NCBI RefSeq assembly: GCF_035989285.1
Contig: NZ_CP108513.1
Coordinates: 5,952,001-6,016,000, forward strand
From: Streptomyces sp. NBC_01235
GTDB lineage: Bacteria; Actinomycetota; Actinomycetes; Streptomycetales; Streptomycetaceae
Direction of reading: 5' to 3'
DNA length: 64,000 nucleotides
Under the pieces are notes generated by a model. That model had not been told where the DNA came from, did no database searches, and saw nothing but the letters and a program-made list of their open reading frames with translations. This document shows, piece after piece, positions 45,873 to 54,794 of the stretch. The position numbers and the translations under genes are program-made. Numbering within the stretch: the first letter of the stretch is position 1; each line of letters opens with the position of its first letter.

Positions 45873-46597
45873 TAGTAGCGCACCTCCTCGACGGCGGGCA
45901 GCACGAGCTCGATGCCCGTCGGCAGACGGGAGGGGTCGTCGATGCCGTTGATCTCGGCGATCGACCGCCAGGCGGACGCGTCCCCGTACTCGCGCCAGGC
46001 CAGCGACTGGAGGGAGTCGCCGGCGACGACGCGGTGCACGCGCTGCGCGGTCAGCGCGCCGGACGTCGGGTTCTGGCCCTTCGTCTTGCTGGGGATCTCG
46101 TGCAGGCGCACCTGGCAGGTGGCGCGGATGGGGACGCCGGTCGTGCCGAAGAGCGAGTACGTGACGTCGATGCTGCTGACGTAGGCGGTGAAGCGCGCCG
46201 TGGAGAACGAGCCCCACTGGAACACCACCCAGGGCGGTGAGGGCTGCTTGGCGGCGATGCTCTTGGTGGTCACCTCGCAGCACTCCAGCAGCGACTCGAC
46301 CTTCTTCAGGACGGTGTTGCTGCCGGGCTGGTCGGACGAGTCGAGGAAGATCTCGACGGTCATCTCGCGGGGCTCGGGGCCCATGAACTCCGGTACGGAG
46401 CCGTCACGGACGGCCGCCGTGGGCGTGACCTTCCACTGGGCCCGGCGGCCGAGCTGGAGCTGCGACGGGTTGAAGTCGAACCCGAAGGACTTGATCAGCC
46501 CGCCGGGGGTGGTGCTGGTACCGACCGGCGGTTCGTGGATCGCGAGGGTGGCACGGACCAGGCTCTTGCCGGCGCCGCCTTTGCTTCCCTTGGCCAT
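45872..46597 (-). CDS. CIS LysM tube adaptor (Afp7-like)
   Basis: 241 aa. Basic Gly/Lys N-terminus, a domain with PSQLQLGRRAQWKVTPTAAV and EMTVEIFLDSSD, then a C-terminal LysM (HRVVAGDSLQSLAWREYGDA, then IAEINGIDDPSRLPTG). It connects the inner tube to the spike in CIS baseplates. ATG at 46597. Confidence 0.9.
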   Translation of the reverse strand: MAKGSKGGAGKSLVRATLAIHEPPVGTSTTPGGLIKSFGFDFNPSQLQLGRRAQWKVTPTAAVRDGSVPEFMGPEPREMTVEIFLDSSDQPGSNTVLKKVESLLECCEVTTKSIAAKQPSPPWVVFQWGSFSTARFTAYVSSIDVTYSLFGTTGVPIRATCQVRLHEIPSKTKGQNPTSGALTAQRVHRVVAGDSLQSLAWREYGDASAWRSIAEINGIDDPSRLPTGIELVLPAVEEVRY

Positions 46598-46669
46598 GAC
46601 GTCCTCGTCTTTTGCTTGTCTGTTGCCAGTCGGTTGTCAGTCGGTCGTCGGTCGGCCGTCAGCCGGTTG

Positions 46670-47095
46670 CTAGTCGGTGAAGCCGTGGTGGGTGATCTCC
46701 AGGACCTCCGTGGCCACGCCAGGGCTGTCCGGACTGAGGGACGGCCCCTGCCAGCTGACCGGCAGGACGTCGATGAGGCCCCACCGGGCGACCTCCGAAC
46801 CGTCCGCGCGCAGCGCGGCGATCTGGGCGGTCGGCCGGGTCACCCCCGTGGTGACCGAGGAGATCCACTTGGCGACCTTGGTGGTGTCCGGCGTGAGGGG
46901 ACGGGTCAGCCGGATCGTGGAGAACGTGACCCGGGAGGGCAGCGCCCAGACGAAGCCGTTGTTGCCGCCCTCCTGGCGGTGCTCGATCTCCACCTGGGAC
47001 GACAGCCCCTCACACCCGTTGAAGTAACCGAGGCTCTCGCCGTCGATGGTCAGGGTGAAGAAGATGGTGGAGCCCGGGTCGAGATCGGAGGGCAT
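46670..47095 (-). CDS. CIS second tube-like protein (Afp5-like)
   Basis: 141 aa. T4 gp19-like fold: FFTLTIDGESLGYFNGCEGL, SSQVEIEHRQEGGNNGFVW, STIRLTRPLTPDTTKVAKWI, ending VATEVLEITHHGF. In CIS particles such proteins start the tube above the hub. Separate from the major tube at 51.6 kb. Confidence 0.88.
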   Translation of the reverse strand: MPSDLDPGSTIFFTLTIDGESLGYFNGCEGLSSQVEIEHRQEGGNNGFVWALPSRVTFSTIRLTRPLTPDTTKVAKWISSVTTGVTRPTAQIAALRADGSEVARWGLIDVLPVSWQGPSLSPDSPGVATEVLEITHHGFTD

Positions 47096-47166
47096 CGGGG
47101 GCCTGGCCTTTTCTGGGAGGGGCGGGGAGGGGCGGTTCCGGGAGGGGGCGGGCGGTGAGTGGTGGG

Positions 47167-50100
47167 TCAGTGGCGGGGATCGCGGAGTCGGCCGATTCGT
47201 TCGCGGTCGAGGCGGAGTTCGGTGCGCAGCAGGCGGGTGATGCGGCCGGTCAGGCGGTGCGTCAGCTCGTCGAGCTGGAAGTCGGTGAGAGCGCGGGGAT
47301 CGAAGCCGGGGTGCGCCTCGTCGGGGGTGGGGCGGTCCGCGTTCCGGTCGGCGCCGGGAGGCGGGCCGGCGGCGGGGCGGTGCGCCTTGGAGGGGGTGCT
47401 CTTGGGCGCGCTCTTGGAGGTGTTCTTGGCTGCGGTGAAGGGCGGCGGCGGTGTGGCGAGGCGTTGGATCGCGAGGGTGGAGGTGGGGGCGGGCGGCAGC
47501 GCGGTGGGGGGTGAGGGAGGCGTCGGGGCGGGCGCCGCCTGGGGTGCCGGTGGGCCGGCGGGGCGTACCGGGGCGGGCAGGGGGCTGCGCTGGATGGCGG
47601 GGGGCGCGGTCGGGAGGGGAGCCGTGGGGGGCGGGGTGGACGTGGTGGTGGAGATGGGGGTGGGGTACGGGCGGGCTGTGGGGTGGCCTGTGGTGGTGCC
47701 GGGCATGGTGCGGCGCAGGGGTACGGGGGCCGTGACCGCGCGGCGCTGTACGGCCGACGGGGACACCGGAGGGCGTCCGGTGAGCGGGACAGGGGGTACC
47801 GGGGGCGCGGTCGTCGTCCTGGGGGGCGTGGGGCGGACCGTGCGGGTGGCGGTGGGCAGTGGCACGGCGGGTTGGGAGGCCGGGGAGACCGGGCGGTGCA
47901 CCGGGACGCCGGTGCGAGTGCCGGTGACTGTGTCCGTGGACGCGGCGGCGGGGAGCGGGAGTTGGGGGGCACCGGGTGTGGTGGTGCGTTGCGCGACGGG
48001 GGGCGTGACTGCGGGGCCGGTCGTCGTACGGGCCGCGGTGGTCCCGGGCGCGCCGGGGATGCCGCTCGGTGCGTCGAGGGGCTTCGCGTCGGCGGGGCGG
48101 GTGGAGAGGGGAGCGCCCAGCAGGGGGCGGGAGGGCGGTGCGGGGGGCGTCGGTGTGGCGGCGCGCTGGACGGGGGCGCCGAGGGGGGTGGGGTGAGGGC
48201 GCTGCACGCTGGGCGGGGGAGCGGCCACGGGGGATGGAGCGGCTGAAGGTACGCCGGGGGTCGCCGCCGGGCGCGGTCGGTCCGGGGGGAGGCTCGTGGG
48301 GGCACCGAGACCTGTCCGGCGTCCGGGCGCGGGTGCGGCGGAGACGGCCCGCTGAACGCTCGACGCGGACACGTAACCGGGCGCGGCAGACGGGGAGTTG
48401 ACGGAAGGGCGCGCGGGGAGGGACCCCGGGCCGGGCTGCGACGGCGCCGAGCCGCTCGCGTCCACGGGGCGGGCGGAGGCACGGGGCGCGGGGGCGGCGG
48501 GGCGCGTCGCTGTGGTGGTGGCGAGTGGGGTGGCCGCCCCGGGCGGTGTTGCCGCGCGCTGCGCGCCGAGGGACGGCGTACGAGCACCTTCGGCCGAGGT
48601 GGGGCCGGAGGTGGAGGGGGAGCTGGAGGGGGAGCCCGAGGCGGGTGTCGTTGCCGCGCGCTGCACGCCGAGGGACGGCGTAAGAGCACCGTCGGTCGAG
48701 CCGGTGCCGGAACCGCGGTCGGCCGACGACCCGGTGCGGGCATCGGCGGCGGGAGCGGAGCTTGGGGCGGGGGAGGGGCGTCTGCTCACGGGGTGGGACG
48801 CGGACACGTCGGAGCGCGGGGCGGGCGGGCTCTGGGCGGGTGCCGGCGACGGGCCGCGGTCGGCGCCGCCCGGCCGAGGCACGGCGCGACCGCCGCTCGG
48901 CGTCGACGGCGCCGTACGCCCCGCGACGGCACGCTGCACGCCGGGACCGGCGCTGCCCGTCGTCGTCGCAGGGGACCCGGCGGCGGAGCCGACGGACGGA
49001 ACGGTGCCCGCCCCCGACGCGACAGGCGGCTTCGCCGTGCCCGGTGAGGCATCCGGGGACATCGCTGCATCCGAGGGCGCCGGGAACGACTGGGCCGAAC
49101 CGGTTCGCACGGCAGGCGTGACACCGACCGCAGCCGGCGGACCGGAGACCGTACCGGCGTCACCTGCGCCCTGCACCGCTCGCTCCGGGGCGACCGGATG
49201 CCTGGTGGGCGTCGCAGGAAGGGCCGGCGTACTGCTGCTCTCCGCACGGGAGGCACGTGAGGTACTGGGAGTGGTGGCGTCCCCGCGCCGGGGAACGGCC
49301 CGCTGGATCCCGACGGGTTGCCGCGATGGCGTGCTGTCCGTTGCGGTGGGGGTGCTGGTCGGAGTGGTGTCTGCCTGTCGGGGCGTGGCGCGCGGCGTGC
49401 TCACCGGCTGGGGCGATGCCGCGCTGCCCTCTGCCGCGGGGGAGTTGGCCGGGGTGGAGTCCGCGTGTGCGGGTATCGCGCGCTGGATGCTCACCGGCCG
49501 GGGGGACGGCGTGCTGCCCGTGTCCGTGGGGGAGTTGGCCGGGGCGGAGTCCGTGTGTCCGGGTACCGCCCGCCGAATCCCGACGGGCCGGGTGGATGAC
49601 GTACTGCCCTCTGCCGTAGGGGAGTCGGCCGAAGCGGTGGTGTCGGCATGCCGGCGTATCGCGCGCTCGATCGTCACCGGTTCGCTGGATGGCGCACGGC
49701 CGGTTGAGGCCGGGGCTCCGGCCGGGGCGTTGCCTTCGTGCCGGGCTATCGCGCCCTGGATCCCCAGCGGTCGCTGCGATGCCGTACTGCCCGTGTCCGT
49801 GGGGGAGTTGGCCGAGGCGGCGCCCTCGTGCCGGTGTGCCGCCCGCTGGATCTCCACCGACTGTCCGCCGGTCGCCGGGGCAGGAGACGGCGTCGCACCC
49901 GCGACTGTCCCCGCCCTCGGCCCCGCCGTCGCGGGAGCCGCAGCAGCGCTCGGGCCCGGTCGCGGGCCGGGCGCGGGTTCCTTGCCGGTCGCCGTGGCTC
50001 CGCCGTCGGTGTCCGTACCCCGGCCGGAGGCCCGGCCGGATCCGCTGCCGGCGGACGGCGACACGGACGTGGACGACGTGGACGTGGACGACGTGGAAGC

Positions 50101-50997
50101 GGACGCGGTCGCGGACGCCGGCCGGGCAGGCAGCGTCCGCCGCTGAACCGGCGCGGACACGGACCTCGTCAACGGAGCCGGGCCCGTCGTCGGGGCAGGG
50201 CCGGCCGGGGAGACACGGATGCCCCGTGCCGGGAAGGCCGAAGCCGCGGCGGGAGCGGCCGGCTCCGCCGGTCGCGACGGCACCACAGGCACCGCCAGGG
50301 CAACCGGAGTCGCCGGAACCGGGGAAGCCGTCGGGTACGTGGGCGCGGGGGTGGGCGTGGACGCCCTCGGCGCCGCACTCGCGTGGACCCGTTCCGAAGC
50401 CGAAGCCAGGCCCGAAGCCGAAGCCGGCCCCGAAGCCGAACCCAGGCCCGGTGCCAGCCCCGGAGCCGAAGCCAGCCCCGAAGCCGAAGCCAGGCCCGGT
50501 GCCGGCCCCGGAGGCGACGCCAGACCTGGGGGCGAAGGCGGACCCGGGGTCGCCGGAACGGCACGCTGTAGTGGTGTCGGGCGAGGCGGCGCGGCCACCC
50601 GCTCGGGTTCCGCGACCTGCGGAGTCGCCCGCAGGCTGCTCATCAGGCCGCCCGGGGCCGCGTCCAGCACCGCGTGGGAACGGGTGCCGATGAAGGAGGG
50701 GTTCTGCCAGGTGGCCAGTCGGCCGCCGAAGCCGGAGTCGGCGACGCCCGCCGTCCCCGTGACCGTCGCCCGCTGGATGGGCGGCAGCGCCGACCAGGCG
50801 GCCGGGACGACGCGCGGCGCCGAACCGGAGCCGCCCGCCGAAGCCGAGCCGCCGACGTCGGCACCCGCCGCCGACCTACCGGCGCCACCGTCTGCCGAAG
50901 CCGAAGCCGAAGCCGAACCGTCACCGCCCGCCGACGGCGTACCCGAGTCACCCCCGCGCCCCCCGCGCCCGCCCCGCAGCCGTTCCAGGAAGCCCAT
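47167..50997 (-). CDS. 1276-aa disordered repeat protein inside the CIS operon
   Basis: Pro/Ser/Ala/Thr-rich protein with no signal peptide or TM helix. It has a short Gly/Arg start (MGFLERLRGGRGGRGGD), a small conserved-looking block near residues 75-105 (PPIQRATVTG; TWQNPSFIGTRSHAVLDAAP), and many IQRA-type motifs along its length. A central ~200-residue array has ~30-residue units (IQRAxxRHxDxxxANSPTxxGSTxSxxPV). The C-terminal helical end is DFQLDELTHRLTGRITRLLR, then ELRLDRERIGRL. Between baseplate and chaperone genes it could be a tape-measure or scaffold, or a cargo or adaptor. Function unknown. Confidence 0.8.
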   Translation of the reverse strand: MGFLERLRGGRGGRGGDSGTPSAGGDGSASASASADGGAGRSAAGADVGGSASAGGSGSAPRVVPAAWSALPPIQRATVTGTAGVADSGFGGRLATWQNPSFIGTRSHAVLDAAPGGLMSSLRATPQVAEPERVAAPPRPTPLQRAVPATPGPPSPPGLASPPGPAPGLASASGLASAPGLAPGLGSASGPASASGLASASERVHASAAPRASTPTPAPTYPTASPVPATPVALAVPVVPSRPAEPAAPAAASAFPARGIRVSPAGPAPTTGPAPLTRSVSAPVQRRTLPARPASATASASTSSTSTSSTSVSPSAGSGSGRASGRGTDTDGGATATGKEPAPGPRPGPSAAAAPATAGPRAGTVAGATPSPAPATGGQSVEIQRAAHRHEGAASANSPTDTGSTASQRPLGIQGAIARHEGNAPAGAPASTGRAPSSEPVTIERAIRRHADTTASADSPTAEGSTSSTRPVGIRRAVPGHTDSAPANSPTDTGSTPSPRPVSIQRAIPAHADSTPANSPAAEGSAASPQPVSTPRATPRQADTTPTSTPTATDSTPSRQPVGIQRAVPRRGDATTPSTSRASRAESSSTPALPATPTRHPVAPERAVQGAGDAGTVSGPPAAVGVTPAVRTGSAQSFPAPSDAAMSPDASPGTAKPPVASGAGTVPSVGSAAGSPATTTGSAGPGVQRAVAGRTAPSTPSGGRAVPRPGGADRGPSPAPAQSPPAPRSDVSASHPVSRRPSPAPSSAPAADARTGSSADRGSGTGSTDGALTPSLGVQRAATTPASGSPSSSPSTSGPTSAEGARTPSLGAQRAATPPGAATPLATTTATRPAAPAPRASARPVDASGSAPSQPGPGSLPARPSVNSPSAAPGYVSASSVQRAVSAAPAPGRRTGLGAPTSLPPDRPRPAATPGVPSAAPSPVAAPPPSVQRPHPTPLGAPVQRAATPTPPAPPSRPLLGAPLSTRPADAKPLDAPSGIPGAPGTTAARTTTGPAVTPPVAQRTTTPGAPQLPLPAAASTDTVTGTRTGVPVHRPVSPASQPAVPLPTATRTVRPTPPRTTTAPPVPPVPLTGRPPVSPSAVQRRAVTAPVPLRRTMPGTTTGHPTARPYPTPISTTTSTPPPTAPLPTAPPAIQRSPLPAPVRPAGPPAPQAAPAPTPPSPPTALPPAPTSTLAIQRLATPPPPFTAAKNTSKSAPKSTPSKAHRPAAGPPPGADRNADRPTPDEAHPGFDPRALTDFQLDELTHRLTGRITRLLRTELRLDRERIGRLRDPRH
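49265..49866 (-). repeat. ~30-aa coding tandem repeats in the disordered CIS protein
   Basis: About six and a half in-frame, degenerate units of ~90 bases, each encoding IQRA(I/V)xxHxDxxxAxSPTxxGSTxSxxPV. Codons vary between units, so this is an old, protein-level array rather than recent slippage. Confidence 0.8.
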
Positions 50998-51000
50998 GCC

Positions 51001-51159
51001 TCAGCCCTCCGCCCCGCCCCTGGTCACCAGGGACGCGATCTGGTCGGCGTAACGGCGCCGGTCGTGGTGTTCCAGGTCCAGGATCTCGTCCTGGCCCCAG
51101 TGGAAGTGGTAGGCGACGTACGCGATCTCCTCGTGCAGCCGGTCGGTCGCGTACGTCAC
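51001..51159 (-). CDS. 52-aa DUF6760-type CIS protein
   Basis: GTG at 51159 lies in a GTGA overlap with the preceding gene. The small acidic helical protein (LHEEIAYVAYHFHWGQDEIL, then LEHHDRRRYADQIASL) matches the conserved tiny ORF found between tube chaperone and hub genes in actinobacterial CIS clusters. Reminiscent of phage tail assembly chaperone extensions (gpG/GT-like). The family name is from memory. Confidence 0.75.
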   Translation of the reverse strand: MTYATDRLHEEIAYVAYHFHWGQDEILDLEHHDRRRYADQIASLVTRGGAEG

Positions 51160-51629
51160 GATTCCCCCAGGCGGCTCCCGCCGAGTTCCACCTCGAAGGG
51201 CTCCGAGCAGTGCGGGCACTGCACCGAGGCGCGGGTGTGGCCCTCGGCGTTGACCTGGCGGTAGAAGTCCTGGAGGAACGCCAGGTCGGAGGCGAACATG
51301 TTCTCCACCACCCCGTCGTGGACGAGCGGAAGGGTGCCGAGGCGGGTGATGACCCGGCCGAGTAGGACCACCGACAGGTACGCGGGGTTCTCCTGGACGC
51401 GGATGTCCCGGAGCGGGACGAGTTCGTCCCGCGCCGTCGCGAGGCGCATCACGCCGTCGCGGTGGACCGTGCCCGCCTCGTCGACGTAGCCGCGCGGCAG
51501 CTCGAAGGGGAACTCCGTCTGCAGCCGGTACGCCGCCGGGGCCGGCGCGGGCGCCGCCGGCGGGAGCGGGGCGGCCTCCTGAGGCTGCTCCGCTCCCGCC
51601 ACCGGCCCCCGTACAGCCGTACGCCGCAT
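51156..51629 (-). CDS. CIS hub/tail assembly chaperone-like protein
   Basis: 157 aa. Pro/Ala-rich N-terminus (~1-35), then YRLQTEFPFELPRGYVDEAG, MRLATARDELVPLRDIR, LSVVLLGRVITRLGTL, and a C-terminal CPHC zinc knuckle (QCPHCSEPFEVELGG). Pattern of the T4-type baseplate hub assembly chaperone family of CIS clusters. ATG overlaps the tube gene's TAA (TAATG). Confidence 0.8.
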   Translation of the reverse strand: MRRTAVRGPVAGAEQPQEAAPLPPAAPAPAPAAYRLQTEFPFELPRGYVDEAGTVHRDGVMRLATARDELVPLRDIRVQENPAYLSVVLLGRVITRLGTLPLVHDGVVENMFASDLAFLQDFYRQVNAEGHTRASVQCPHCSEPFEVELGGSRLGES

Positions 51630-52072
51630 TACTCGATGACCAGTTCTTCGAACGTGATCGTCACGGTCTCGGTCAGCGCGGAGGCCTCGCCCGCCTTCAC
51701 CGAGCTGGTGTCGATCTTGCTGCACCAGGCGTTGCGCATGTTGTACCGCTTGACCGGGTTGTTCTGGTAGTCCATCACCATGATCGTGGCGTTCTTGCGG
51801 GCGGTGCCCATCACGCCGTTGATCGACTCGGTGATCCACTGGTTGAACGCGGCGGACTGGGTCATACCGCGCACGACCGTGCAGGTGCCCGCCTTCTTCA
51901 CGCCCGGCAGCTTCTTGGTGACCGGCTTGCCCTGCGCGGAGACCTGCTGGTACTCGATGACGTCCTGTTCGAGGCTGAGGCCGCTGACCTCGGCGAGGTA
52001 CTCGACCATCACGCCGTCGATCTGCAGGCCGAAATTGTGTGAAGTAAGGGCGTCACCCGGCTGGAGACTCAT
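51629..52072 (-). CDS. CIS inner tube protein (Cis1/Afp1-like)
   Basis: 147 aa. Major tube: FGLQIDGVMVEYLAEVSGLS, QDVIEYQQVSAQGKPVTKKL, then CTVVRGMTQSAAFNQWITES, and a C-terminal strand ETVTITFEELVIE. Hexamers stack to form the rigid tube that is driven out on contraction. Immediately downstream of the sheath gene, with aaggacag ahead of ATG 52072. Confidence 0.93.
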   Translation of the reverse strand: MSLQPGDALTSHNFGLQIDGVMVEYLAEVSGLSLEQDVIEYQQVSAQGKPVTKKLPGVKKAGTCTVVRGMTQSAAFNQWITESINGVMGTARKNATIMVMDYQNNPVKRYNMRNAWCSKIDTSSVKAGEASALTETVTITFEELVIE

Positions 52073-52134
52073 CTGGCTGTCCTTCTAGGGGAGTTGACTG
52101 CGGTCTGCGGAAGTGGAGGGGTGCCTGGGGGCGC

Positions 52135-53721
52135 CTACTCCTCCAACTCCCCGCTTCCGCTCTGGAACTGGGCCAGCCGGAAGATCACGAACTCGGCCGG
52201 CTTGACCGGTGCGATGCCGATCTCGCAGACCACCCGGCCGAGGTCGACCGACTCCGGCGGGTTGGACTCCTCGTCACACTTGACGTAGTACGCCTCCTCG
52301 GGACGGGCGCCGAACAGCGCGCCCGCACGCCACTCGTTCACGAGGAACGCGGAGACGTTGCGCCGGATCCGGGCCCACAGGGCGTGGTCGTTCGGCTCGA
52401 ACACCACCCACTGGGTGCCGATCAGGATCGACTCCTCCAGGTAGTTGAAGTACCGGCGGACGTTCAGGTAGCGCCACGCCGGGTCGGAGGAGAGGGTGCG
52501 GGCGCCCCAGATGCGGATGCCCCGGCCGGGGAACGCCCGGATGCAGTTCACGCCGATCGGGTTGAGGAGGTCCTGCTCGCCGCGCGTGATCTGGATCTCC
52601 AGGTCCACCGCGCCGCGCACGACCTCGTTCGCGGGAGCCTTGTGGACGCCGCGCTCGGAGTCGTTGCGGGCCCACACGCCGGCCACGTGACCGCTCGGCG
52701 GGATCAGCCGCGCCTGGCCGGAGGCCGGATCGAAGGACTTGATCCACGGGTAGTACAGGGCCGCGTACTTGGAGTCGTAACCGGCCGTCTCCTGGCGCCA
52801 GACCCGGATCTGACGGGCGTTCAGGCCGGGCGGCGGGTCGATGATCGCCACGCGGTCGCCCATCAGCTCGCAGTGCGCGATCAGGCCGAGCTGGACGGCC
52901 TTGACGGCCTCCAGGTCGATCGCGCCGCGCTGGTAGGCGGCCATCAGGTCGGGCACCGCGACCATGGACACCTCGTCGACGGCCTCCAGGCCGCCGAAGC
53001 CGGTGCGGTCGGAGCTGTCGCCCAGGTACTGCGCGGGGCCGACGGAGACGACCTCGTCGGCGCCCGCCGGGACGGCCGGGGTGCCGGCCGCCGGGGCGGA
53101 CGGCAGCGCGACGGTCTGGTTCTCCGGGCGGACCAGCTGCGCCGCCGGCGCGGCCTCGGCCACCGTGATGAGCTTGGAGCGCTCCTTGACCTGCGTGACG
53201 ACGTAGGAGCGGTTGCCCTTCTTCGCCGACACGTCGAACGTCTCGACGGCCTTGTCGCCGTCCTTGACGATCAGCTTGAAGCGCTCTGCGGGGCCCTCGC
53301 CCTCCGCGTCCGCGACCTCGACGCTCAGGTTGCCCGGCGCCAGGGCGGTCACGCTGAACGTGCCGAGCTGCTTGGGCTCACCGGCGGGCAGCGCGGCCGG
53401 GGCGGCGGAACCGGTCACGGCCGCCGGGGACTTGGCGTCTCCGGCCGCACCCGCCGGGGAACCGCCGACGCGGACGACGTAGGCGGCCGAACCGCCGTTG
53501 TTGAAGAACCCGTAGACGGAGTGCGCCAGGTAGTAGCCGTCGGTGAAGTCACCGAACGCCGCCACGTACTGGGTCCAGTTGGTCACCAGGGTCGGCTCGT
53601 TGAGCGGGCCGGTCGGGGCGAGCCCGACGAAGGCCGCCACCGAGGTGCCCACTCCCTCGATCGGGCGGGAGCCGCTGGCCACCTCCTCGACGTATACGCC
53701 GGGCGACAGGTAGGACGGCAT
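52135..53721 (-). CDS. CIS contractile sheath protein (Cis2/Afp2-like)
   Basis: 528 aa. Typical sheath start SYLSPGVYVEEVASGSRPIE, GVGTSVAAFVGLAPTGPLNE; an inserted variable domain at ~115-235 (Ala/Pro-rich, probably surface exposed); then the conserved C-terminal sheath core (NPIGVNCIRAFPGRGIRIWG; YLNVRRYFNYLEESI; VCEIGIAPVKPAEFVIFRLA). Energy stored in the extended sheath drives injection. First gene of the structural operon, which runs leftward to 39294. Confidence 0.95.
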   Translation of the reverse strand: MPSYLSPGVYVEEVASGSRPIEGVGTSVAAFVGLAPTGPLNEPTLVTNWTQYVAAFGDFTDGYYLAHSVYGFFNNGGSAAYVVRVGGSPAGAAGDAKSPAAVTGSAAPAALPAGEPKQLGTFSVTALAPGNLSVEVADAEGEGPAERFKLIVKDGDKAVETFDVSAKKGNRSYVVTQVKERSKLITVAEAAPAAQLVRPENQTVALPSAPAAGTPAVPAGADEVVSVGPAQYLGDSSDRTGFGGLEAVDEVSMVAVPDLMAAYQRGAIDLEAVKAVQLGLIAHCELMGDRVAIIDPPPGLNARQIRVWRQETAGYDSKYAALYYPWIKSFDPASGQARLIPPSGHVAGVWARNDSERGVHKAPANEVVRGAVDLEIQITRGEQDLLNPIGVNCIRAFPGRGIRIWGARTLSSDPAWRYLNVRRYFNYLEESILIGTQWVVFEPNDHALWARIRRNVSAFLVNEWRAGALFGARPEEAYYVKCDEESNPPESVDLGRVVCEIGIAPVKPAEFVIFRLAQFQSGSGELEE

Positions 53722-53938
53722 GCTGTGCTCTCCTCGGGGTACGCGTCAGGACGTCTTTCACCGTCACGCGCGAAGCGCGTCCGTCGAAACGGCCCCGGGG
53801 GCACGTCCGGGGGCACGGTTGGTGCCCATGAGGGCAACGTGCCGGGCCGTACCCGGGGGTGGGCGGCTCCCTGAAACGCCCCGGAGGCGGTGCGGGCTCG
53901 TCAGTGAAGGGGTTGCGCGACACACCGCGTGGCCCTTC
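53722..53938. promoter_or_regulatory. Upstream region of the CIS structural operon
   Basis: ~215 gene-free bases between the sheath start and the GntR gene's end. Since the sheath is the first structural gene, the operon promoter should lie here; I cannot assign -10/-35 boxes with confidence. Confidence 0.4.
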
Positions 53939-54247
53939 TCAGTCGTTCGGTCCGCCCTCTTGTCCGCCCTCCTCGGGCGCGTCGCTGGGTGGCGGCTCGA
54001 CGACGAAGGACCCCTTGCCGCGGACAGTGACGATCAACCCTCGCTCGCGAAGTTCCTGTGCGGCCCGCCGTGCCGTGAGTCGCGCTACGCCGTACTCGTC
54101 AGCGAGGTGGTTCTCCGAGGGGATGGGCCTGTCTGGAGCCAGCTCCCCAGACGCGATCTTCTTGGCGATGACGTCGGCCAACTGTACGTAGAGGGGTCTC
54201 GCGCTCATCGGATCGAGGATGGCTTCCGGCTCTTCTGTATCGCTCAT
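53939..54247 (-). CDS. Short GntR-family winged-helix regulator
   Basis: 102 aa, only the GntR HTH: RPLYVQLADVIAKKIASGEL, IPSENHLADEYGVARLTARR and AAQELRERGLIVTVRGKGSFVV, without an effector domain. This size class is common near Streptomyces mobile and small-ORF loci. A perfect inverted repeat 43 bases upstream is a likely autoregulatory operator. It lies between the CIS sheath promoter and the MHDLIRR pair, transcribed towards the sheath gene. Confidence 0.85.
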   Translation of the reverse strand: MSDTEEPEAILDPMSARPLYVQLADVIAKKIASGELAPDRPIPSENHLADEYGVARLTARRAAQELRERGLIVTVRGKGSFVVEPPPSDAPEEGGQEGGPND

Positions 54248-54289
54248 ATGTCCAACGTAGAGCAGCAGGGATCTGCACGATCGTGTGGA

Positions 54290-54315
54290 GCCCTCTGCAC
54301 TTGTATGCAGAGGGC
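54290..54315. promoter_or_regulatory. Perfect inverted repeat upstream of GntR gene
   Basis: gccctctgca-cttgta-tgcagagggc: 10-bp arms, 6-base loop. Placed in the divergent promoter region of the GntR gene and the small ORF pair at 54407; candidate GntR operator. A second hairpin (ccccgg...ccgggg, 54348-54376) follows in the leader of the rightward transcript. Confidence 0.5.
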
Positions 54316-54406
54316 TATAGCTCGGTGTAGCTTTCAAGATGGAAAGACCCCGGCGAGGTGAGCTAGACCTCCCGGGGCATGGCCAACGCCGCATAGGAGC
54401 GTCGAC

Positions 54407-54794
54407 ATGCACGACCTTATCCGCCGCACCCTCGAATGGGTGCGCCTTCTCTTCGCGCCCGGCGCAGGCAAACGGCGCCGCACTCACCGCCATCCCCACC
54501 TCTGCCTGCACTTCACCGCCGTACGCCACCACTCCACCCCCCTGCCCCCGCACATCCCCCTCCACCACTCCACCCCCCGGCCCCCGGCCCCCGCACATCC
54601 CCCTCCACCGCTCCCCGTACGGCCTCTTCACCCCCCTCGACGGCACCGATTCCCTCCTTGTGCGCCCCTACCTCACCGCGCTCGACCGGGAGGCCGCGCT
54701 CCAGCAGCGCCGCCGTCTCGCCCTCGTCCTCGCCGCCGGCTTCGGGATCGACCTCGACCAACACATCGTCGACGCGCACGGAGTGGCCGCCTGA
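54407..54794 (+). pseudogene. Small ORF frameshifted by a 43-bp duplication
   Basis: ATG 54407 (aggag ahead) opens MHDLIRRTLEWVRLLFAPGA, a start seen in a common Streptomyces small protein, but the family's second half (HRSPYGLFTPLDGTDSLLVR, then DLDQHIVDAHGVAA) is in another frame ending at 54794. Between them gcccccgcacatccccctcc occurs twice, at 54544 and 54587, 43 bases apart, which breaks the frame. The gene is therefore inactivated, or the count of repeats is a sequencing error. Confidence 0.7.

Noticed and set aside
49265..49866. Regularly spaced ~90-base repeats considered as a CRISPR array
   Set aside because: There are no identical repeats with unique spacers; the units are degenerate, continuous and in frame as protein repeats.
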